From contig CM082580.2 of the NCBI GenBank assembly GCA_040954595.2, positions 1,736,001-1,800,000 of the forward strand: a stretch of 64,000 nt of DNA. The letters run 5' to 3'. The notes beneath the pieces were generated by a model, which made no database searches, was not told where the DNA came from, and saw only the letters and a list, made by a program, of their open reading frames with translations. Below, in pieces: positions 1 to 9,942 of the stretch. The stretch is from Balanoglossus misakiensis. Its lineage: Eukaryota > Hemichordata. Positions within the stretch are counted from its first letter, which is position 1; each line of letters starts with the position of its first letter. The position numbers and the translations under genes were made by a program.

Positions 1-1770
1 TTCCATGTTTGCTTCCAAACAGCCTCGTTTATTTGCGGAATTCTGTTTTGAGGCGCAGAACACATAGATAGGCATATGTGAATAAGAAAGTTTTCCACTA
101 TAGACTCTGTAGATCGAGAGATAGTTGTAAAATTTCCATGGTTGCTTCCAAACAGCCTCGTTTATTTACCGATTTCTGTTGTGAGGCGCAGAACACATAG
201 ATAGGCCTATGCGCATAAAAAACTTTTCAACTTTAGATCAACGGATAGTTCTAAAATTTCCATGGTTGTTTCCAAACAGCCTCGTTTATTTACCGAATTC
301 TGTTGTGATGCGTAGAACACATACATATGCCTATGCGCATAAGAAAGTTTTCCACTAGACTCCGTAGATCGACGAATAGTTCTAAAATGTCCATGGTTGC
401 TTCCAAACAAAGCCTGGTTTGTTTACAAAATTCTGTTGTGATGCGCAGAACACATAGATAGGCCTATGCGCATATGAACGTTTTCCACTATACTCTGTAG
501 ATCGAGAGATAGTTCTAAAATTTCCATGTTTGCTTCCAAACAGCCTCGTTTATTTACGGAATTCTGTTTTGAGGCGCAGAACACATAGATAGGCATATGT
601 GCATAAGAAAGTTTTCCACTATAGACTCTGTAGATCGAGAGATAGTTCTAAAATGTCCATGGTTGCTTCCAAACACAGCCTCGTTTGTTTACAAAATTCT
701 GTTGTGATGCGCAGAACACATATATAGGCCTATGCGCATAATAACGTTTTCCACTAGACTCTGTAGATCGACGGATAGTTGTAAAATTTCCATGGTTGCT
801 TCCAAACAGCCTCGTTTATTTACCGAATTCTGTTGTAAGGCACAGAACACATAGATAGGCCTATGTGCATAAGAAAGTTTTCCACTATAGACTCTGTAGA
901 TCGAGAGATAGTTCTAAAATGTCCATGGTTGCTTCCAAACACAGCCTCGTTTGTTTACAAAATTCTGTTGTGATGCGCAGAACACATATATAGGCCTATG
1001 CGCATAATAACGTTTTCCACTAGACTCTGTAGATCGACGGATAGTTGTAAAATTTCCATGGTTGCTTCCAAACAGCCTCGTTTATTTACCGAATTCTGTT
1101 GTGAGGCGCAGAACACATAGATAGGCATATGTGCATAAGAAAGTTTTCCACTATAGACTCTGTAGATCGAGAGATAGTTCTAAAATGTCCATGGTTGCTA
1201 CCAAACACAGCCTCGTTTGTTTACAAAATTCTGTTGTGATGCGCAGAACACATATATAGGCCTATGCGCATAAGAACGTTTCCACTAGACTCTGTAGATC
1301 GACGGATAGTTGTAAAATTTCCATGGTTGCTTCCAAACAGCCTCGTTTATTTACCGAATTATGTTGTGAGGCGCAGAACACGTGATAGGCCTATGCGCAT
1401 TAGAAAGTTTTCCACTAGACTCTGTAGATCGAGAGATAGTTCTAAAATTTCCAAGGTTGCTTCCAAACACAGTCTCGTTTGTTTACAAAAGTCTGCAGTG
1501 ATGCGCAGAACACATGATAGGCCTATGCGCATAAGAAACTTTTTCACTGTAGATCGACGGATAGTTCTAAAATTTCCATAGACTCTGTAGATCGAGAGAT
1601 AGTTCTAAAATTTCCATGGTTGCTTCCAAACACAGCCTCGTTTGTTTACAAAATTCTTTTGTGATGCGCAGAACACATAGCTAGGCCTATGCGCATAAGA
1701 AAGTTTTCCACTAGACTCTGTAGATCGACGGATAGTTCTAAAATGTCCATGGTTGATTTCAAACAGCCTT
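1..1770. repeat. About 130-bp tandem satellite, block A
   Basis: Head-to-tail units of about 130-133 bp. Landmarks in each unit are CCATGG, a CAGCCTCGTTT core, GAATTC or GATTTC, GCGCAGAACACA, TAGGCCTATGCGCATA and GTAGATCGACGG. Length varies mainly by presence or absence of a CA before GCCTC and by small gaps around the TAGGCCTA. Stop codons are rare, so open frames of 60-150 codons recur on both strands with the same period; I regard them as non-coding. The left edge of the window cuts the array. Positions 1 to about 978 look identical to about 6,529-7,506 in block B. Confidence 0.95.
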
Positions 1771-1773
1771 GTT

Positions 1774-1810
1774 AGGTCCCATTGGTATAGGCCTATATAC
1801 CATGGGACCT
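1774..1810. repeat. Imperfect 37-nt palindrome at satellite edge
   Basis: Arms AGGTCCCAT and ATGGGACCT are exact inverted repeats; the inner part (TGGTATAGGCC / TATATACC) also pairs except for two single-base bulges. It lies exactly where block A stops, so it may be a terminal or internal hairpin of an inserted element, or a breakpoint scar. Confidence 0.7.
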
Positions 1811-2164
1811 TATGGGATGGGTTGCGTCTGTATGTATGTATGGATGGATGGATGTATGGATGTATGGATGTATGGATGTATGGATGTATGTCCGTCCACA
1901 TCAAAAACTTGAAAACCGCTGCGCGTATCACCTCAATATTTGGTGTGTAGGTGCAGGCTGGGCTGTAGATGGGAGTTTGTCCAAACGAAGTTGCCAGGCC
2001 CAAAAATATGCAAATTAGCTTGTAAAATGTGAAATTGATCAAAACTCTGTAACTCAACAATTACTGGTCAGATTGCTTTGAAAATTGATATGTATGTACC
2101 TTATGTCAACCTCACACCGACCTGTAAGTGTTAAGTTGATATCATGGATGTTTTATTTTTTATG
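1811..2164. other. Gene-free stretch with GGATG/TATG microsatellite
   Basis: Positions about 1,838-1,890 are a degenerate GGAT/GTAT microsatellite. The rest is unique-looking sequence in which I see no gene. Confidence 0.6.
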
Positions 2165-3530
2165 AATTTTTTAGTCTTTTTATTAAATTTATACCTTTAC
2201 TTATACCTCTATGGTTAAGCTATGTCCACGTCTTATTGTGGAATTCTGGTCTGTGCAATAGTCCTGTACAGTGACTGTCTATTGGCCAGTGAGCACAATG
2301 GGGCCAAAATAAAAGGCAAATTTTTGGGCTCACCTGTAACACCTGCTTAACACATTAATTATGTGCATACCTAATTCCGGGCTAATTAATAGGGCTAGAG
2401 GTTTCGTTCTTGTGGGACATGGACCAGTATAGGGTCAAAATTTCTTGCCCAAATTTTGGGTGACCTCAGGTGACCTTTGACCTACTTTTCCATATCTTGG
2501 CATCCAGAGCAGGTACAGACTTGGCGTTTGGAGGATTGGCACTAAAATTGAGAAGCCAAAATTGGGGGTCACCTGTGACACCTGCATATCTCATTAATTA
2601 TGTGCATACCTAATTCCAGGCTAACCAATAAGGCTATAGGTTTGGTTTTTGTTGAACATGGACCAGTATAGGGTCAAAATTTCTTGCCCAAATTTTGCAT
2701 GACCTCAGGTGACCTTTGACCTACTTTTCCATATCTTGGCATCCAGAGCAGGTACAGACTTGGCGTTTGGAGGATTGGCACTAAAATTGAGAAGCCAAAA
2801 TTGGGGTCACCTGTGACACCTGCATATCTCATTAATTATGTGCATACCTAATTCCAGGCTAACCAATAAGGCTATAGGTTTGGTTTTTGTTGAACATGGA
2901 CCAGTATAGGGTCAAAATTTCTTGCCCAAATTTTGCATGACCTCAGGTGACCTTTGACCTACTTTTCCATATCTTGGCATCCAGAGCAGGTACAGACTTG
3001 GCGTTTGGAGGATTGGCACTAAAATTGAGAAGCCAAAATTGGGGGTCACCTGTGACACCTGCATATCTCATTAATTATGTGCATACCTAATTCCAGGCTA
3101 ACCAATAAGGCTACAGGTTTGGTTTTTGTTGAACATGGACCAGTATAGGGTCAAAATTTCTTACCCAAATTTTGCATGACCTCAGGTGACCTTTGACCTA
3201 CTTTTCCATATCTTGGCATCCAGAGCAGGTACAGACTTGGCGTTTGGAGGATTGGCACTAAAATTGAGAAGCCAAAATTGGGGGTCACCTGTGACACCTG
3301 CATATCTCATTAATTATGTGCATACCTAATTCCAGGCTAACCAATAAGGCTATAGGTTTGGTTTTTGTTGAACATGGACCAGTATAGGGTCAAAATTTCT
3401 TGCCCAAATTTTGCATGACCTCAGGTGACCTTTTACCTACTTTTCCATATCTTGGCATCCAGAGCAGATATGCTTATTGCTATGTTGCTATGTGCTATGT
3501 CCTCAAATGGGACCACAGTGTCCTTGACGC
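2165..3530. repeat. Dispersed element with about 239-bp tandem units (copy 1)
   Basis: The cores beginning at 2,461, 2,700, 2,938, 3,177 and 3,416 are spaced 238-239 bp apart. Each unit carries TGACCTCAGG followed by TGACCTTTGACCT, then GGTCACCTGTGACACCTG, then CATTAATTATGTGCATACC. The array is preceded by a leader (GTCCTGTACAGTGACTGTCT and flanks) also found at about 48.8 and 51.7 kb. It ends with a tail, CAGAGCAGATATGCTTATTG, found again at 49.3 and 53.1 kb. This is one family with a variable number of internal units. No protein-coding frame is supported. Confidence 0.9.
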
Positions 3531-3536
3531 TATTTT

Positions 3537-6500
3537 TTATTTACCGAATTCTGCTGTGATGCGCAGATCACATAGATAGGCCTATGTGCATAAGAAACTT
3601 TTCCACTAGACTCTGTAGATCGACGGATAGTTCTAAAATTTCCATGGTTGCATCCAAACAGCCTCGTTTATTTACCGATTTCTGTTGTGAGGCGCAGAAC
3701 ACGTGATAGGCCTATGCGCATAAGAAAGTTTTTTACTAGACTCTGCAGATCGACGGATAGTTCTAAAATTTCCATGGTTGCTTCCAAACACAGCCTCGTT
3801 TATTTCCAAATTCTGTTGTAATGCGCAGAACACATAAATAGGCCTATGCGCATAAGAACGTTTTCCACTAGACTCTATAGATCGACGGATAGTTCTAAAA
3901 TTTCCATGGTTGCTTCCAAACACAGCCTCGTTTGTTTACAAAATTCTGCAGTGATGCGCAGAACACATGATAGGCCTATGCGCATAAGAAACTTTTTCAC
4001 TGTAGATCGACGGATAGTTCTAAAATTTCCATGGTTGATTCCAAACACAACCTCGTTTGTTTACAAAATTCTGTTGTAATGCGCAGAACACATAGCTAGG
4101 CCTATGCGCATAAGAAAGTTTTCCACTAGACTCTGTAGATCGAGAGATAGTTCTAAAATATACATGGTTGCCTCAAAACACAGCCTCGTTTGTTTACAAA
4201 ATTCTGTTGTGATGCGCAGAACACATAGATAGGCCTATGCGCATAAGAACGTTTTCCACTAGACCTTTTAGATCGACGGATAGTTCTAAAATTTCCATGG
4301 TTGTTTCCAAACAGCCTCGTTTATTTACCGATTTCTGTTGTGAGGCTCTGAACACATAGATAGGCCTATGCGCATAAAAAAGTTTTCCACTAGACGCTGA
4401 AGGTCGACGGATAGTTCTAAAATTTCCATGGTTGCTTCCAAACAGCCTCGTTTATTTACCGATTTCTGTTGTGAGGCGCAGAACACATGATAGGCCCATG
4501 CGCATAAGAAATTTTTCCACTAGACTCTGTAGATCGACGGATAGTTCTAAAATGTCCATGGTTGCTTCCAAACAAAGCCTCGTTTGTTTACAAAATTCTG
4601 TTGTGATGCGCAGAACACATATATAGGCCTATGCGCATATGAACGTTTCCCACTATACTCTGTAGATCGAGAGATAGTTCTAAAATTTCCATGTTTGCTT
4701 CCAAACAGCCTCGTTTATTTACGGAATTCTGTTTTGAGGCGCAGAACACATAGATAGGCATATGTGCATAAGAAAGTTTTCCACTATAGACTCTGTAGAT
4801 CGAGAGATAGTTCTAAAATTTCCATGGTTGCTTCCAAACACAGCCTCGTTTGTTTACAAAATTCTGTTGTGATGCGCAGAACACATATATAGGCCTATGC
4901 GCATAAGAACGTTTTCCACTAGACTCTGTAGATCGACGGATAGCTGTAAAATTTCCATGGTTGCTTCCAAACTGCCTCGTTTATTTACCGATTTCTGTTG
5001 TGAGGCGCAGAACACATGATAGGCCTATGCGCATAAGACATTTTTCCACTAGACTCTGTAGATCGACGGATAGTTCTAAAATTTCCATGGTTGCTTCCAA
5101 ACAGCCTCGTTTATTTACCGAATTCTGTTGTGAGGCGCAGAACACGTAATAGACCTATGCGCATTAGAAAGTTTTCCACAAGACTCTGTAGATCGACGGA
5201 TAGATGTAAAATGTCCACGGTTGCTTCCAAATACAGCCTCGTTTATTTACCGATTTCTGTTGTGATGCGCATAACACATATATAGGCCTATGCGCAAAAG
5301 AACGTTTTCCACTAGACTCTGTAGATCGACAGATAGCTGTAAAATTTCCATGTTTGCTTCCAAACAGCCTCGTTTATTTACGGAATTCTGTTGTGAGGCG
5401 CAGAACACGTAATAGGCCTATGCGCATTAGAAAGTTTTCCACAGGACTCTGTAGATCGACGGATAGTTGTAAAATGTCCATGGTTGCTTCCAAATACAGC
5501 CTCGTTTATTTACCGATTTCTGTTGTGATGCGCATAACATATATATAGGCCTATGCGCAAAAGAACGTTTTCCACTAGACTCTGTAGATCGACGGATAGC
5601 TGTAAAATTTCCATGTTTGCTTGCAAACAGCCTTGTTTATTTACGGAATTCTGTTTTGAGGCGCAGAACACATGATAGGCCTATGCGCATACGACATTTT
5701 TCCACTAGACTCTGTAGATCGACGGATAGTTGTAAAATTTCCATGGTTGCTTCCAAACAACCTCGTTTGTTTACCGAATTCTGTTGTGATGCGCAGAACA
5801 CATATATAGGCCTATGCGCATAAGAACGTTTTCCACTAGACTCTGTAGATCGACGGATAGTTGTAAAATGTTCATGGTTGCTTCCAAATACAGCCTCGTT
5901 TATTTACCGATTTCTGTTGTGATGCGCATAACACATAGATAGGCCTATGCGCATTATAACGTTTTCCACTAGACTCTGTAGATCGACGGATAGTTGTAAA
6001 ATTTCCATGGTTGCTTCCAAACAGCCTCGTTTATTTACCGAATTCTGTTGTTAGGCGCAGAACACGTTATAGGCCTATGCGCATAAGAAAGTTTTCCACC
6101 AGACTCTGTAGATCGACGGATTTTTGTAAAATTTCCATGGTTGCTTCCAAACAGCCTCGTTTATTTACCGAATTCTGTTGTTAGGCGCAGAACACGTTAT
6201 AGGCCTATGCGCATAAGAAAGTTTTCCACCAGACTCTGTAGATGGACTGATAGTTCTAAAATTTCCATGGTTGCTTCCAAACAGCCTCGTTTATTTACCG
6301 AATTCTGTTGTGAGGCGCAGAACACATAGATAGGCATATGTGCATAAGAAAGTTTTCCACTATAGACTCTGTAGATCGAGAGATAGTTCTAAAATGTCCA
6401 TGGTTGCTACCAAACACAGCCTCGTTTGTTTACAAAATTCTGTTGTGATGCGCAGAACACATAGATAGGCCTATGCGCATATGAACGTTTTCCACCATAC

Positions 6501-8259
6501 ACTGTAGATCGAGAGATAGTTCTAAAACTTCCATGTTTGCTTCCAAACAGCCTCGTTTATTTGCGGAATTCTGTTTTGAGGCGCAGAACACATAGATAGG
6601 CATATGTGAATAAGAAAGTTTTCCACTATAGACTCTGTAGATCGAGAGATAGTTGTAAAATTTCCATGGTTGCTTCCAAACAGCCTCGTTTATTTACCGA
6701 TTTCTGTTGTGAGGCGCAGAACACATAGATAGGCCTATGCGCATAAAAAACTTTTCAACTTTAGATCAACGGATAGTTCTAAAATTTCCATGGTTGTTTC
6801 CAAACAGCCTCGTTTATTTACCGAATTCTGTTGTGATGCGTAGAACACATACATATGCCTATGCGCATAAGAAAGTTTTCCACTAGACTCCGTAGATCGA
6901 CGAATAGTTCTAAAATGTCCATGGTTGCTTCCAAACAAAGCCTGGTTTGTTTACAAAATTCTGTTGTGATGCGCAGAACACATAGATAGGCCTATGCGCA
7001 TATGAACGTTTTCCACTATACTCTGTAGATCGAGAGATAGTTCTAAAATTTCCATGTTTGCTTCCAAACAGCCTCGTTTATTTACGGAATTCTGTTTTGA
7101 GGCGCAGAACACATAGATAGGCATATGTGCATAAGAAAGTTTTCCACTATAGACTCTGTAGATCGAGAGATAGTTCTAAAATGTCCATGGTTGCTTCCAA
7201 ACACAGCCTCGTTTGTTTACAAAATTCTGTTGTGATGCGCAGAACACATATATAGGCCTATGCGCATAATAACGTTTTCCACTAGACTCTGTAGATCGAC
7301 GGATAGTTGTAAAATTTCCATGGTTGCTTCCAAACAGCCTCGTTTATTTACCGAATTCTGTTGTAAGGCACAGAACACATAGATAGGCCTATGTGCATAA
7401 GAAAGTTTTCCACTATAGACTCTGTAGATCGAGAGATAGTTCTAAAATGTCCATGGTTGCTTCCAAACACAGCCTCGTTTGTTTACAAAATTCTGTTGTG
7501 ATGCGCATAACACATAGATAGGCCTATGCGCATAATAACGTTTTCCACTAGACTCTGTAGATCGACGGATAGTTGTAAAATTTCCATGGTTGCTTCCAAA
7601 CAGCCTCGTTTATTTATCGATTTCTGTTGTGAGGCGCAGAACACATGATATGCCTATGCGCATAAGACATTTTTCCACCAGACTCTGTAGATCGACGGAT
7701 AGTTGTAAAATTTCCATGATTGCTTCCAAACAGCCTCGTTTATTTACCGATTTCTGTTGTGATGCGCATAACACATAGATAGGCCTATGCGCATAAGAAC
7801 GTTTTCCACTAGACTCTGTAGATCGACGGATAGTTCTAAAATTTCCATGGTTGCTTCCAAACAGCCTCGTTTATTTACCGATTTCTGTTGTGAGGCGCAG
7901 AACACATGATAGGCCTATGTGCATAATAAAGTTTTCCACTAGACTGTGTAGATCGAGAGATAGTTCTAAAATTTCCATGGTTGCTTCCAAACACAGCCTC
8001 GTTTATTTACCGATTTCTGCTGTGATGCGCATAACACATAGATAGGCCTATGCGCATAAGAAAGTTTTCCACTAGACTCTGTAGATCGACGGATAGTTCT
8101 AAAATGTCCATGGTTGCTTCCAAACAAAGCCTCGTTTGTTTACAAAATTCTGTTGTGATGTGCATAACACATGATAGGGATATGTGCATAAGAAAGTTTT
8201 CCACTATAGACTCTGTAGATCGAGAGATAGTTCTAAAATTTCCATGGTTGCTTCCAAAC
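3537..8259. repeat. About 130-bp tandem satellite, block B
   Basis: Same unit as block A, about 36 copies. Variants of the unit (CACAGCC/TTGTTTACAAAATTC versus CAGCC/TTATTTACCGA) alternate in short higher-order patterns, for example neighbouring units near 5,350 and 5,617. The block ends abruptly at 8,259 inside TTCCAAAC, where the DIRS-like element begins. Confidence 0.95.
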
Positions 8260-8265
8260 CTATAA

Positions 8266-8285
8266 TATTTAAAGCCTCATAACTC
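8266..8285 (+). repeat. Left terminal inverted repeat of DIRS-like element
   Basis: TATTTAAAGCCTCATAACTC matches the reverse complement of the right end (16,485-16,505) at TATTTAAAGCC exactly and then with few mismatches (CAT, AC retained). A second inverted pair, TAGGAGTGGGT at 8,310-8,320 and its complement at 8,411-8,421, lies just inside. Confidence 0.7.
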
Positions 8286-8467
8286 CGCTGTAGAATATGC
8301 CTATTGTTATAGGAGTGGGTCCGGGTTTTATGTTATGTTATGCGAAACTCCCTGCTTTATGGATGAACAACTTTTCCTATTTCCCACCCAATCCTTCAAT
8401 ACCCATACACACCCACTCCTACACCCATAATATATATGAAAGCACGTGTCAATTTTAAAATATGAAC

Positions 8468-8473
8468 TTTATT
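8468..8473 (-). terminator. Polyadenylation signal AATAAA of the element
   Basis: AATAAA on the minus strand, about 80 bp downstream of the recombinase stop codon and about 200 bp inside the element's left end. A plausible 3' end for element transcripts; position and motif only. Confidence 0.45.
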
Positions 8474-8551
8474 CTTGGTACGATTATGTACAGAAATCAA
8501 GCCCCATACATCTGTAAATTAGGTTATTGTGCCATTAAGGAGCGGACTGGT

Positions 8552-9250
8552 TTAGAATGCCATAGTGAAGTCTGTTAGATCATTCGCCTGTTCGTAGTTT
8601 CGCGTCAGGATCTCTCCTGCATCAGTCACCTCTTTTAACTTCTGGGCTGGTCCTTGGGCCGCTGACACAGAAGATAGTTTGGTGTAATGATTGGCTGTAT
8701 CTTCTGAACGCCAACCTATGTGACGCATAAGCTCACTCAACAACACCCCCGCCAAGGATAATGTGATCGCACATGCGCTTCTGAGACTGTGTGGTGTTTC
8801 CCCTCTATCCATGTTTAGCTCCTGTAGGTACAATTTGAGGCGACTGTACGCTGTTTGGGATGATAGAGGGCGTTGCTCGACTTCACCGCTCGGGGTTGTT
8901 GGCCGAAATAGATTACCTCTGCACAAGTTTACCCCAATCCTTTCCGCCAATGTGATGTATTGTTCTACAGCGTGTACTGGGCAAATATCCACATCTTTAC
9001 ATCGTTTAAGGGCAAACATATTTGAAGATGCGCCTCTCAAAGTTTTTCCATAGGTGTGATTGAAAATGAAGCCGCAGTTGTCTGGAAAACGTAGAATTTC
9101 TTGTGTTTTTACATGCCCCAGATCACCCGCCCTGTCGCCGGAAAATGCAAGTAGTTTAAAGAACGCTAAATCCCTGGCCAGTATGTAAATTTGGGCGAGC
9201 GATCTTGCTACGTCTACCTTACTTAATACGTGGTTGAATATACGTTTCAT
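8552..9250 (-). CDS. Tyrosine recombinase catalytic domain of DIRS-like element
   Basis: Predicted to integrate the circular DNA copy of the element by strand exchange. Counting from the methionine at 9,250 (232 residues), the catalytic set of the phage-integrase fold is present: first Arg in SGDRAGDL (R40), HSLR (H154, R157), HIGW (H177/W180) and the nucleophile in NHYTK (Y189). Usual spacing is kept and there are no stops. The methionine is probably not the real start: the same frame is open upstream to about 9,320, and that upstream sequence continues the neighbouring ALOG-like frame, so the two are halves of one protein separated by a one-base frame change at an A7 run. Known DIRS and Ngaro recombinases have the same residues. 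Function is inferred from motifs only. Confidence 0.85.
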   Translation of the reverse strand: MKRIFNHVLSKVDVARSLAQIYILARDLAFFKLLAFSGDRAGDLGHVKTQEILRFPDNCGFIFNHTYGKTLRGASSNMFALKRCKDVDICPVHAVEQYITLAERIGVNLCRGNLFRPTTPSGEVEQRPLSSQTAYSRLKLYLQELNMDRGETPHSLRSACAITLSLAGVLLSELMRHIGWRSEDTANHYTKLSSVSAAQGPAQKLKEVTDAGEILTRNYEQANDLTDFTMAF

Positions 9251-9255
9251 TTTTT

Positions 9256-9906
9256 CTAGAAACAGTGGTTTAGCTTGTCTAGGGGTAATATGTGCTCTGG
9301 CTTGTTCTTCCGATATTTTTTTACGTACCTAAGTACCATCGTGGATTTTGCCGGGTTTGCATTATTCGACACTGAGTTGAAACAGACGCCGAGTTTTGAA
9401 ACCATGTTTTTTATTGTACTTGATTTCAGTCGTCTGGGGCAATGACACGGCATTGTGCCTGTCCTTCCATAAAAGTCACAAGTATCAACGTGTATTTGCG
9501 TTTTAGCGTCTTTATCCTTGTATATTAGGAATCTGACGACATCCTCAGGTTTTGCCGTTATGAAATTGGTAGTTGGTGATGTAGCGGCTAGAAACTGCTC
9601 GAACTGCTGTATGAGTCTGTCCTGTATTTCGTATAGTGATCTTTGACCGAGAACCTCATGCATGCGTCGGTTTATAGCCTGGATATCCGGCGGACTACCC
9701 TTCTTGTGACCCGTGTGTGGGGTTGTGAGAGAGACTAGGGTAGTAGAACATACATCACATTCAGTATTGGTGGTCTTGCTTGTAGTGCCACATATATAGC
9801 ATATCATCTGCTGGGAGACAAAGGAAATACTATTGTAGTTTAGATGCGATATTGAGCCTAATATTGTCACATATGGATGCCATTGTGTCGAAATGTATTT
9901 GTACAT
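9256..9906 (-). CDS. ALOG-like DNA-binding domain, N-terminal half of recombinase
   Basis: Residues about 125-198 (RFLIYKD... HVDTC... CHCPRRL... KLGVCF... NPA) have the arrangement of the ALOG domain: a helical core-binding domain with a zinc-ribbon insert, here H139, C143, C154 and C156. ALOG domains are known from plant LSH/G1 regulators and were traced to DIRS1-type recombinases. A second possible zinc site, C36xxC39 and C50xxC53, precedes it. The likely start is M34 or a spliced start at about 9,810: a good acceptor (pyrimidine tract then CCCAG) ends at 9,811, 132 bp after the RT stop. The frame stops at 9,256 after a poor-looking tail; from the A7 run at 9,316-9,322 the alternative frame continues into the recombinase. 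Confidence 0.75.
   Translation of the reverse strand: MYKYISTQWHPYVTILGSISHLNYNSISFVSQQMICYICGTTSKTTNTECDVCSTTLVSLTTPHTGHKKGSPPDIQAINRRMHEVLGQRSLYEIQDRLIQQFEQFLAATSPTTNFITAKPEDVVRFLIYKDKDAKTQIHVDTCDFYGRTGTMPCHCPRRLKSSTIKNMVSKLGVCFNSVSNNANPAKSTMVLRYVKKYRKNKPEHILPLDKLNHCF
9316..9322 (-). other. A_AAA_AAA slippery heptamer between ALOG and recombinase frames
   Basis: On the minus strand the upstream frame reads GTA AAA AAA TAT. This is the canonical X_XXY_YYZ phase for -1 ribosomal frameshifting. A -1 slip here enters exactly the frame that runs without a stop into the recombinase domain. The alternative is a one-base deletion in an original A8 tract. I did not find a convincing downstream pseudoknot by eye. 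Confidence 0.5.
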
Positions 9907-9942
9907 TATAATTACTGGGAATTTAAGTGCTGGGTTTGAAAA

